A stretch of DNA of 64,000 nt. Source: Brachionus sp. 'Tiscar'. Its lineage: Eukaryota; Rotifera; Eurotatoria; Ploima; Brachionidae. Each line of letters opens with the position of its first letter. Position 1 is the stretch's first letter. Below, one piece after another: positions 49,664 through 61,186 of the stretch. The notes below the pieces were generated by a model, which was given only the letters and a program-made list of their open reading frames with translations, ran no database searches and was not told the DNA's origin. Position numbers and translations under genes: made by a program. Location: the NCBI GenBank assembly GCA_006352455.1, contig VANL01000039.1, forward strand, positions 1-64,000. The letters run 5' to 3'.

Positions 49664-50917
49664 CTATTTGCTCTGACTTGATTGCTGTGCTTGATTTAAT
49701 TGTTGCTGTTGAATAAAATTAAAATTTTGAAATTGATTTTGATACTGTAAATGTTGCTGTTGCTGGAACATAGCGGCTAATTCAGCCATTCTCGCTTTAA
49801 TGTCATTTTGTGTATTTACCGGATTATTAAGCAGGTTCATTCCAACACCGGCTCCAGGAATATTGAGACCCATAGGATTAGGCTGACTCGCAGCAGCTAG
49901 AGCTGCAGCAGCATACAATGATTCTAGTGGCCTAGAGAGTAAAGCCATTGCCGATGCGGGATCCAGTTGATTTTGCGGCTGCTGAATAGCAAGATATGGA
50001 TTAAATAAATTAAGGCTTGGATTAAAATAGTTCATTGGTCCCAGTTGAGCAAGAGCGTGTTGTTTAAAATGTACCATTGGATCGATCTGTGGATTTATTT
50101 GATTTGGCCTGGTAACAACTGGTTTGGAAGATGTGGATGAATTGGATGATGCGGAAGATGTCGACAACGATGGTGATGAAGTTCGATGAGTATTGACATT
50201 TGTCTGATTTTTCGATTTGTTATCTAGTTTCTTATTTACATCTGGTATTGGCGGTGGTAACAAGTTGCTAGTCGAATTGCTCTCATTCGGTGGGCTTTTT
50301 TTTACTACTCGTCGTCTGCGTTTGTAATTGATCAAATTGTCTGAGAACATTTCATAGCAATTTGGGTCTATTGTCCAATAGCAACCTTTTCGGTCCGAGC
50401 AGCCGCTCGCCTTGGATCCATTGTCATTCATTGCTGTTAGAGTGGAACTTCGAGGAAATTTTATGAAGCATTCATTTAAGCTAAGATTATGACGAATACT
50501 ATTTTGCCAACCTTTTTTGTTCTTTTCGTAATAAGGAAACTGTTTGCATATGTACTCATATATTTCACTGAGAGTCAAACGCTTCATTGGTGAACTCTTT
50601 ATGGCCATTCCAATCAAAGTAACATAGGAATAAGGCGGTTTTTTCGAGTAGACATCTGATTCTTCACTGTTCTTTTGATTTTTGATATTGGGAGAAAGCG
50701 ATGCCGTAGATGAGGCAGACGATGTTGATAGATAATTATTGCTTACGTCATTAGTGTCATTTTCGAGGTTGTCATCGTCTGTTTTTAGACGTTTTCTTCT
50801 CATTTCAGACTCTTCTTCTTCGTCGTAGCTAGCATAGCTACTGCTAGAGGTTCGTGTTCGGCTAGACTCGGCGTGTTGCTGTTCCGCTGAGCCTTGAAGA
50901 GACTCGGATTTTTGCAT
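49664..50917 (-). CDS. FoxL2: Forkhead transcription factor, FoxL2 type
   Basis: This nuclear DNA-binding regulator is an intronless frame from ATG 50917, giving 417 residues. An apparent upstream start at 50947 is a TTG in a poly-A tract and is rejected. The forkhead domain spans about residues 93-202: KPPYSYVTLIGMAIKSSP, then RLTLSEIYEYICKQFPYYEK. The recognition helix reads NKKGWQNSIRHNLSLNECFI. RKGCYWTIDPNCYEMF follows and the domain ends in KRRRR. EKNKKGWQNSIRHNLSLNEC, RKGxYWTxDPxCxxMF and the Arg-rich end are typical of FoxL2, which directs ovarian and other gonadal programmes in many animals. Wing 1 carries an insertion of about 14 residues (157-175). The N-terminus is Ser/Glu-rich. 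The C-terminus has Ala and Gln runs (AAAALAAAS, FQQQQH), and its reverse complement is the CAG-like tract near 49700-49760. FoxL1 or another class is less likely. Confidence 0.88.
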   Translation of the reverse strand: MQKSESLQGSAEQQHAESSRTRTSSSSYASYDEEEESEMRRKRLKTDDDNLENDTNDVSNNYLSTSSASSTASLSPNIKNQKNSEESDVYSKKPPYSYVTLIGMAIKSSPMKRLTLSEIYEYICKQFPYYEKNKKGWQNSIRHNLSLNECFIKFPRSSTLTAMNDNGSKASGCSDRKGCYWTIDPNCYEMFSDNLINYKRRRRVVKKSPPNESNSTSNLLPPPIPDVNKKLDNKSKNQTNVNTHRTSSPSLSTSSASSNSSTSSKPVVTRPNQINPQIDPMVHFKQHALAQLGPMNYFNPSLNLFNPYLAIQQPQNQLDPASAMALLSRPLESLYAAAALAAASQPNPMGLNIPGAGVGMNLLNNPVNTQNDIKARMAELAAMFQQQQHLQYQNQFQNFNFIQQQQLNQAQQSSQSK

Positions 50918-51220
50918 TTTGTTTCTTTTTTTTTTTATTTTAAACAAAAAACAACCAAACTTAAATAATTACTTTGAAATAAAAGATCTAAATATAATTT
51001 TATTTTCTAATTAAAAAATATTTAAATTTGAAGCGAGCGTAATCATAATAAAATAAAAAAATATATATATATATAAAGTTTGTTTTTAATGTCAGGATAG
51101 AGAAGCTAAACAAAACCAAGCAAATGAAAAGAAAAACAACTGAGTCAAAAAAAATATGTATGAAGAAAAAAACTCTAATTCAAGTTTAAGTTTGTTGCAA
51201 AATTTTAATCAAGAGACTCC

Positions 51221-51240
51221 GAGAGCGAGCGAGAGGGAGA
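51221..51240. promoter_or_regulatory. GAGA-type purine tract upstream of the forkhead gene
   Basis: A run of GAG and GAGC units (GAGAGCGAGCGAGAGGGAGA) lies about 300 bp upstream of the FoxL2-type start codon and is the most G-rich spot in the region. Purine tracts of this type are common near animal promoters. The function is inferred. Confidence 0.3.
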
Positions 51241-54200
51241 CAGTGAAGAAACGCGCTATTAATTAAATAATTTTTAATTGAATTTTGCTCAACTAAAGAT
51301 ATGACCAAATTCAGTCAACACAAGATGATTTTAAACACTTGGTTATCAGAGACTGTTGGAAAACTTATATTTATAATTTAGGAAAAACAAAATTAGAGCT
51401 ATCATTAAACAATTTTTTGTTTAAAAAATCTGAGAAGACTGGCTCTTGATGAAGAAAATTAACAAGCTTAGCAGGCTAGTTCAGAATTTAAAAAAAAAAG
51501 AATGACAAGCTTAAATTTAAACAAACAACAAAATATGTTTAAATCAATAATGACTAAATTAAAAGATGGTATGACATAAATGAAGAAATCTTGTTAGTCT
51601 AAGTCAATTGTGTTTATAAAACTTAAGTTGAATGCTGAGCGACACGTTTAGCTCATATAAAACTAAAATAAAGAAAATTTTTAATAAATATTTTTTTGTT
51701 TTTTAATAAATTAATAACTAACACTTTCTTTTATTTTAACAAACAACTCTAAATCGAATTCTAGACTAGTTTCATATATTATTTATTATATGTTTAAAAT
51801 ACTTTAGTTCATACTTATAGCTCCAAAATTAAGATTTCAAATTTTGAAATATTTAATATTTGTTTTTGTTTTTTAACTTCAATTAAAAGACAAACTCTAT
51901 TTTGATATTTTTTTTTTCACAACAACAACAATAACAAAAACACAAAATGTAGTTTTAATCAAACACACTCGAGAGAAAAAATATTAAATAAACTCGAGAA
52001 AAATATCCACGGCAACTAATTTCTTTCTTTTTAGCTAAACCAAGACTACTAGAACAATAATAAAAACAAAAAATTAATTAGCTGGTCGCTGGATACTAAT
52101 TGATTTCTAAACAATTTTACTTGACCCTCTCCAAGTTTCCTCTTTGTTCCAATTACCCGCTACATTATCTACTCTAAAATAACCCCTTAACCCAAAAATA
52201 AAATTTTATGGCTTATTTGATTAGCTTATCGCTAAAATCTTACTAAGCAAGGCCAAAATTTCAAAGATAAATAATATTCAATTGAAACAATAAAATAAAA
52301 ATAATAGAAAAATAAGATACTTGGAAAAAAGTCACCTTTAAATGTCAGGAAAATTAAGTAAATTTCATGATCGTACGATGTAAAATTAGACAGCCACTAA
52401 TACCTAATATCACATTGAACAAGTAGGATAAACTGTTTGCCAATGGTTTAGCCTATTGTTACTTGATATGATATGAATATAAACATAGGCAAATATCTGA
52501 AGACGATTTAAACCAGCAATATTTACTCTAGAAAAAAAATTTTTCTATTTTAAATTTTATAAATAACATTTAAAACAAAAAATACCTGCAATTACCTTGA
52601 AAGTTTGGTATATTTAGAAATAAGTAAACATGCAACAATAATGAAATTGGTCCTAAACAAATAAACAATAATTAATTTTTGAATTGGACTCTGACGGAAT
52701 CGACCGAGCTAAATAAATTTTTTCTAAACAAAAACTAAAAATAACAACTCTTATATTCTATTTTGTACTTAAGTTATTCTTTGTTTGAAGAATTTATTTT
52801 AAATTTTAAAAATAAAAATTTATTTTGGTATCAAAGTGTGTTGGTGTGAGAGTGAAAGTGTGAGTGTATATAATATGCCGTGTCTAGATTCAGAAGGCAA
52901 GCAAAAATATTCAATTTTATAATAAATAGAGCTATAAAATATACCTTTATGTTTGAATATTTATTTCAAAATACTAATAATAAAATAGTTTGTTTTTTTT
53001 TTCTTATTTTATAATAATAATAAATAATTTGTTTACAGTTTTGTTGGAAAATTTGAATTCTTTCTATATATCGTTCTCTTGCAAAAAAACAATAACAAGA
53101 CTAATAATAAAAACAAAATTCAAATATTAAGTTTTTTTCATCTAAAACAAGGTAAAAATAAATAAAATTCTTCAAAATTGTTTATCGTTCAAATGAAATA
53201 AACGCAATTTTAGCCTCGAAAATAAAATTTTCTAAATCGCTTATTAAGATTTCTTATTAGCTAATTTACTTAGGCAAAACGAAGTTTCTCAATTAAAATC
53301 AAAGCCAGAAAATTTGTCATTAAAAGCATGTATAACCATTTGAACTTTCTAAATGTAAATCTAAAAATAATTTCCTTTTATCTTTTCTTTGACTGAAAAA
53401 ACAAACAATATTAAAAATCAAACTTAGACCTTGAGTTAAAGCGCCAGATTTTTCAAAAATTTTAACAATAACTATCGCAAAATGTTTAGATAATTTATCA
53501 GTAATTATAAAATACTCAAATTAATTTATTTTAAACTCTAGGTTTATTTTATAGATAAAATCTTACTAATTCTTTTCAAAATTTGAATTTATAAGCTAGT
53601 AGTTTTAAACACGTAAAATTATATTTTAATATCAAAATAGAAATCTAGCCTTAAATTAACTATTTTGCTAGTATAAAATTCTAGTTTTTAATTTATTTCT
53701 CGCTTTTTTTGACCATTAAGTTAATTTTTAGACATGGCTTTATTTTTTAATTGACTTCAGCTAAAAATATAAACCTGATAAAAATTTAAGTCTAATAGTT
53801 TTGTAAAAAAATTCAAATAATTTTTGTTAATTTTATGAAATTTAACTTATTTGTAAACTAGGTAATTAAAAATTATTTCATTTTTTTTTAAATTAAAATA
53901 AAATCAAAACAAAATCTTTATAAATCTTATGCGAACAAACATAACTTGAAAAATATTTTAAAACAAATTTATCACTAAACCATAAAAATCAATTTTTTTA
54001 TTTCTAAAAATTTTGTTTGAATCAAAATAAAACGATTATGCTTTAAGCTCATCTGATTAAACGATAATGCACTTTAAAATTCAAATAAACAAAATTTCTC
54101 AAATATGCTTTTCTAAGCCGACCATTGAAACTTCGTATCTAATCTTACCAATAAAAAAGCTGTCTAAATTCATGCTGAACAAAACACTAAAACATGCACA

Positions 54201-54651
54201 GATTTAATAATTCTCAAGAATTTGAAGCATTATTAGAAATTTTTGTTTACTAAAGGCAACCAAAAATTTTAGTTAATTATCTTCTAAGACTGTATCCAGT
54301 TGTGAACCAGAGTCAAATTTTCCTAATTAAAAAAAAATATTCCAAAGAATATTCACTGAAAATTAACTAAACTAGCTATAAATCATGCAAATAAATAGAT
54401 TAATACTCATTTAAAAAAAAAGAGAAACAACATTTTATTAGATATCTCCCCAAGCAAGTTTCAATATTGCTTTGTCTCTATTTATTTGGTTGTGCTTTTT
54501 TTATTGTTGTTCGATTGAAACGAAATTCAATTCCCGTTTCAATTTCAAGAATTCAAAACAAATTTTTGTCAAAACTTTAATTTAAAAGCATTAATTAACA
54601 CTAAACAAAGTTAGTCACACTAAAGCCGGAATCATGTTTAAGAAGAAATAA

Positions 54652-54674
54652 GAACTCGAATTTAATTCGAGTTC
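54652..54674. repeat. Perfect inverted repeat, 11-base arms
   Basis: The arms GAACTCGAATT and AATTCGAGTTC flank a single T. A more G+C-rich stretch (GTGACTGTCGGGACAGC) follows at once and can itself form a small hairpin through CTGTC/GACAG. Confidence 0.8.
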
Positions 54675-57101
54675 GTGACTGTCGGGACAGCAAATAGTGA
54701 GCTGCTTACAATAAAACAACTTAAGAGAAATTTAAAAGAAAAAAAGATAGAGAAAAATTTTATAGCTATTATTTGATGGTTTGTTTACTGTTTGTGTTGT
54801 TATTTATACAGTATTTATATGTTTTTTATTTTTGTTATATTGTGTTATTTATTTTCATGTTTTATTTTAATAAAATAATTTTTCTTCGTTCTCTTCGTTT
54901 TCTTTATGAACACTTCGAATCAGCTAATACTAAACAACAAAAAGCAAGATATCAAGAATGGAGCAACAAAAGCGCAAGCTAAAACAAACAAAATTTTTAT
55001 TTGTAAGACATAAATCCTAAAAGAGAGCAAGCGCGCACCAACTATTGTTTTTATTTAACTTGAATGTATATGTATGATAAATAGTACTGAAATACTAATA
55101 AATTAATAACAATAACAAATACGAAATAAAAAAAAAAAGAAAATTTGAAAGAGCTAGTTATAACTTAAACTCTAGCCGAAAATGATCATCACAAATATTA
55201 ATATTTAAATAAAAAAAACATTATAATTATCATCATGATTGTTTTTATTTTTATTAGTTTAATTTTCTAGATTGGAAACAACTAAACTAATAGAAAGACT
55301 AGGGAAACGATTTAAATAAAAAAACAAACTATGAGTAATTTTGTTAATTCTTTCTATTAGGTTTTAGTGATTACATAGTCATCCACTTTCTGCACTTGTC
55401 CAAACAATTAATAAAAATTGATAATTTTATTCTTATTAATGATCTTTATTTATATCGAAAAAAAATTGAATTAATCTAATTAGACTAAACAAAAATGATA
55501 ATAATAATAATATATGAAGAAATTTTGGTAGATAGACTTTTTTTCAGGTGAAAAATTAATTTCAATTCAAATTTTAAAATGAAAAACCGATTGACTTTTA
55601 ACTATTAAGTAGTTGTCTATTTGTTTTATATATGCACTTATAAATAAAGGAAAATTCTAACATTAGAATATCTAAAATTTGTTTAAATAAATAAATTAAC
55701 AAAAAAATGTGCTTTAAAATTTTTTTAAAAAAGATTTTTTTTGTTTATTTCTAAAATAATTTATTCAATTTTAAAAACCACATATTTACTAAAAAAATAT
55801 ATTTAAAACAAAGACATTTATTTTTTCATAATAGTTTTATTTAGAATGATTCAATAATAATAAAAAGTTAAAATTAACACTTTAATTGAGACTTAAACTT
55901 TAATTAACAGAAAAAATGTATAGTAGAATTAAGCTTTCTTTACGTTAATAACTTGTCATTGAAAAATTTTTTCTATAAATTTTGCAAGCTCATTTGACAA
56001 ATATCTTTAGAAAAAACGTCTCAAACATATGAAGTAAACTTTAATAGACTTTTAAAATATTTACGATCAAAATATATGCCAAATTATTCAGTTCATTTCC
56101 AAAGCCATATTTTTTTTTTGGTTTACTTTTGTTTGTAATTAAAGTTTGATTTTTTTAAAATAAATACTCAAAGCCTTATATTTAATTGTATTAATTAAAC
56201 ATTAATTATAATAAGTCTCAGTTTCATTCAAACAAATAAAATCTTAAAAAAATCCTAGTTGATGACTTTTAGTTTAAGAAAAATTTTTGTTTCTGAGAAA
56301 ATAAATAATAATATTGACTTGAATAGAAAAAATTTCCGAAATTTGAACTGAAAGTTTTCATTCAGACTTTATTTGATTTTGATTTCAGTTATTTATTAAT
56401 TGCTAGAATAATTCGAGAAAAAATTATAATTTAAGCTGTTAGATTTACAATCAAATAAAAGATATTTGATAAAATACTTTAACTACTAGGGGTAAAAGAA
56501 CTGCATTTTGATTTTAAATTAAAGAATAATAAAATTTGATTTATAGAAATTCTATTATTTTATAAAATGTGATTGAATATTTTAATTAGTTAATGTAGTA
56601 ATTTTATTTTAATGATTAATTTGACTTAAAAAATATAAACAATAACTGATATTTAATGGGCAAAGGTTTTGAAAAATTAAGGTCTAAAAATTAGTTTGAC
56701 ATTTGGATATTTATCGAAACAGCGTTTTCCGACCATTCATTGCTCAGAAGGAAGCCTTAAACTTCATTAAAATAATTTACCTACTAATATAAAAAAATTT
56801 CTATATTACGACAAATAAGGTTCTTAATTTGCTTAATCATAATTTGTATCCTAATTAAACAGCTAATTCCAGTAATAATCCTAAACAACTGCTACTTAAG
56901 ATTTATACTTCCTTAAATAAATATTTTATAAACATTATTTCTAATTAAGAAAATTCATAGAAAATGAAAAAATATAAATTCCAATAAAATAAGACTAAGA
57001 GATTGTTTCGTGTCTTGTGGAATTTCATACCGAAACGTACTTACCGTAGCATATTTAGAATAGTTACGATTGTGCTTTGTTTGTTGTTTTTAGAGAGTGT
57101 A

Positions 57102-57115
57102 TGTGTGTGTGTGTG
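57102..57115. repeat. TG dinucleotide microsatellite
   Basis: Seven TG units lie within a G/T-rich patch. Confidence 0.85.
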
Positions 57116-60100
57116 CTTGTTAGAGTTCCAACTGTTTAATTGCAATATTTAATTGCAACAAAATAATAAATAATTAAAACAGCCATCAAAGAACAACTTA
57201 AAGCTCGTTTTAAATTTATGTCTAATTTAACCACTGGGGTGTTGTCTTAAAAAATGCCTTGAAATAAAGCAGTGTTTTCACTTTGTAGATTTGCTTGAGA
57301 CTTTCGGAAAAACTAAAAAAAATTATTAATCAAAGTAGCTGGAGTAAAACAACAAGCTAACAAATCTAATATGCAAAATGAATTATTTAATTTTGAAATA
57401 ATGCCTTATTCAAAACAGATATGGAACAAAAAATCTAATTTTGAAAAAAAAAAGTTCTTGTTTAGTTTGTTTAATTTTTTTTGTTCGAATAATAAAAAGA
57501 TTTATGTTAGTATAATTCAATTATTAGATAAAACTTTAGCAAAGCTTTTATTCACAAAGCCTCAATTAAAAACCAATAAATATATTTATAAATAAAATAT
57601 TTTTGAAACTGAAATTTCCAAAAATTTCTATTCATTTCGTGCTTTTTCAATATTCTTTCATACTTAGATTTTTCATTATTTATTGCGTAAATAAATTCTT
57701 AAAGGACTTTTTTTGCTTCTCATTATCAATTAAATTAAACAAAAAAAAATTTCTTTATTATATTCTGTTAAAAAAAATTAAAATTTTTAATCCTTAGGGC
57801 TACTTAATTTATCTTTTATTTTAATTATGCTCAAATGTATACTTGATGCAATTTTTATTCAGTCTTTATTGTTTTGAAAAATAAAACAAAGAATTTTCAA
57901 TTTAAAAAATGAAGATTTTTAGGTAACTCCAACGTTGCCATTTAAGAGAACGTTTTATTGTTTTTCAAATAAGAAATATTAAAAAAAATGAAATTATTTA
58001 GCAGAGCCCAAATAAACGATCTATCTGAAAAATCGAGACTGATGGTGGGATTTCTACCTCAGTCTAGATCTACTAGTTTATAATCATTCAATTAAAACGA
58101 TCAGAAACAATAATATTTACCGATATTAAAAGCTAGAAATTAAACAATTTTTTTTATATCGACATAAAAACCATTTAGATAAATAGATAATTTTTGTTTT
58201 ATTTAAAAAACAAAATTTTAAATAAAGATAAATTTTGAAATAAAACAAAAAATTAGGAGATTTTTCTAAAGATTAGATTTGAGAAATAAAATCTTCGCTA
58301 CAATTAATACTAACTGAACACCCAAAATGCTTATTTTTGTTTGTTCTAATTTAAATTTCAATACTCCCTTAATAAAATAGAATTGAATTAGATAAGGTGT
58401 CAGTGTATAGAAATTTAAGATAGATTATTGCTTAAGAAAAATATTAAACGAAGCAAAGCATACCATGGTTTTCAGCGCATTGGATATGTTTATTTACACT
58501 AATTAAATTGACTTGTAAAGCAGATCTAGGAAACGAGCTGAATAAAGATATAAAACGCTAAAATACAAACAAATCTAAATGTTTATTTTTAATTTTAGTT
58601 ATTTATTTATTTGTTGCAATGTTTATCTTTTTAGTATGAGAATTCATAAATTGTATTCTTTTCTAATTTCTAAAATGGATAATATTTCAATATTTGTTGA
58701 AATTTTTAAAATTGAGTTCATTAGAAGATTATCTTCTAAGAAAAAAAACTTGTAACTTGCTAAAAGATTATTTGCCTAAAATTTCGAAATTAGTGCTGCA
58801 ATCATTTACTTCATATTTGAAAAACTCAAAGAAATAAAAAAAAACATCTAATTATTTAGTTAATAATAATCTATTCTCTTTTTATAAAAAAAATAAAAAT
58901 AAAAAAAAATTTCCTACTCATTTAAACACAATGCAAATGGGTAAAGAATAAATGAAAATGTATCATTTTTAAAAAATTGCTTTTATAATTATAATATAAA
59001 TGCTTTATGTTTTACTACTAATTTAATACCATATTAGAAATCGTTTTCTACCTTTGTATCTTTATTTATTTCTTAATGTTTAGTTAATTATTTAATATGA
59101 TTCAAAAATAATTTTCATTTCCATTAAATGCTTTAAATTCTCTTATGACGTATTTTTAATGATAAAAATCAATCAAATATATTTGTTTTTTTACTTCTCT
59201 TTAGTTTTTTACGTATTATTTTCGCTAATGGTCCTAAAACAAATGTTTTATTTTTATTTTTTCTAAATTTTCTAAACAAACATCAAAAGTTAATTCTGCC
59301 ACAAAAATCTAAATCTTAAATTATTTCTTAATCGAAATAGTAAATAAAATATTTTTTGAATGTTAAATTAAATAACTTTTTTTAAATTTTTTGACTTTGA
59401 ATTCGAACTAGTTTGTACAATGTTTTCGCAAGGATAATATTCTTCACTAGTACTTTTTCGAAAAAAATATGTTTTTTTGCTCTGAAAAACTGATTTAAAA
59501 AAATAACAAAAAATATATAGAAAAAATTGTTCTCAAATGGCTTTTTATTTTACTTAAAAAAAAAGAGAATATTAAATGAAGAAGCCTACATCTAGGCCTT
59601 ACAATTTTTTTACATTATTTAGATTCATTCATTCAAGTTTTATTTATATTTTATATACCAATCATTCTTAATTAAAATTGTAACCACTAAAAACTTTTAA
59701 ATTTACTATGATGGTAATATTCCTTGTAATCATTATCATCTTGTTCATCATCATTTATTTAAATAAGCTAAATTGTTTTTTAAATTAATTCATAAAATTA
59801 AAATTTATTTTTCCAATTCTTTTTTATTTTCATGTAAAGTATTGTAAAACAAATATTTCAATTTAAACAAATAATAACAAGTTAAATTTCAATCTAGTTG
59901 AGCAAGCACTAGCTCTCATACTAAAGAAAAACAATAGCTCGCTTCTTCAAACTTAGAACAAACAAACAACATTCTTGGAAAATAGAAAATTCAATGTAAT
60001 GAGAAAAATACTATATCAAAAATTATTTTGATATCTCAATCGAAACTTTTAAATAAACTCAAATTAACAAGATTAAAAAACGTGTGTCGCTGAACATGAG

Positions 60101-61186
60101 CAAAATTATTGAAAAGCCTTTAGAAATCTAACTAGCCAAATTAATTATCTATTGCTACTACTGATTCTAAATATCAAAAATAAATGATTGAAAAATAGAA
60201 TTTTTTTAATTAATTTCAATTTATTTTAAAATAAATTTGCTTTTTAGTTAAGATGTCAGCGTCTGTTAAGTCAATTTCAAGCTAAATAATGCGAATTTTA
60301 TTCTTCTATTCATCTAGTATTTATTTAATTTACATTATAATGAAAAAACTGGCCAAAATGAGATATAAACTCAAACCATAATAAAGTCTTTATTTAAAAA
60401 ACTGATTTAGATGTTTTGTAGATTCATTGAATTCTAAATTAACTTAAACAATAGACAAAATTGGTTATGCTTCGTTATTTTACATAATTATACTATTGCT
60501 AAAAACTAGAATTGTGCTTTCTTTTTTAAAATAGATTTAGAATTGAGAAAAAAATTGAATATTTACAGAACTTGATTGTTCCATTTTTGGTTTTAAATAG
60601 GTCTGATAAATTCTTCAATTAATTGACTTATTTAAAATATAAATTTATCAAATTATTTAGAAATAAAAATTTCAATTTATATTTAACTAGTTATAAACAA
60701 ATTAAATATTTTTGTTTTTGACTGCCGTATAAATGATTACAATTGGCAACCCAAATTAAATTCAAATATTTTCAATTTTTAATTCTTAATGATCAACTAT
60801 TGTAAATTATTTTCAAACATTCTTAGTTTTTCTTTAACACTTAAGAAATTATTGTTTAAAATTTGTTTTAAAATTTCAAATTGATTTTAATTTTAAAAGC
60901 TTTAAGATATCTTTTCAATACAAATAACATTCAAGAGTTTATTTTATTTTTTATTTTCGATATTTTTTTTATTTGGTAGTAAATAAATAATAATCAGCAT
61001 CTTGAAATGCAAAGAAAATCGACAATTTTAGCAAATACTTTAAGATACTTAAATATTCAAAAAAATTCAAAATAAAATCTTACCTATTTCTATGACAACC
61101 ATATAACGATGTAAAAAGCTTTTGAAATTACGTATTAATCCTAAATTTCTCAATTATTATTCTAATACCTAAATATCTGTTCAAAA

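Larger units (their letters stand above)
50918..61186. other. Ten-kilobase non-coding upstream domain of the forkhead gene
   Basis: I find no convincing gene. It contains a purine-rich GAGA-type tract at 51221-51240, an AT microsatellite at 51061-51076 and a GT-rich patch near 52833-52870. A perfect 23-bp inverted repeat is at 54652-54674 and a TG microsatellite at 57102-57115. Open frames at 54773-54982 and 57371-57797 are Phe/Leu/Asn/Lys-rich and look like chance. The large empty flank fits the cis-regulatory domain of a developmental regulator, but this is inference. Confidence 0.4.

Noticed and set aside
50918..50947. Upstream extension of the forkhead frame
   Set aside because: It begins with TTG, not ATG, and encodes a poly-A tract (KIKKKRNK). 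ATG 50917 is the first proper start.
54773..54982. 69-codon plus-strand frame rich in Phe and Tyr
   Set aside because: Hydrophobic only because of T-rich DNA. No motif or splice partner.
57371..57797. Two successive plus-strand frames of 74 and 64 codons
   Set aside because: Phe/Lys/Asn/Ile composition of random A+T DNA and no recognisable domain.
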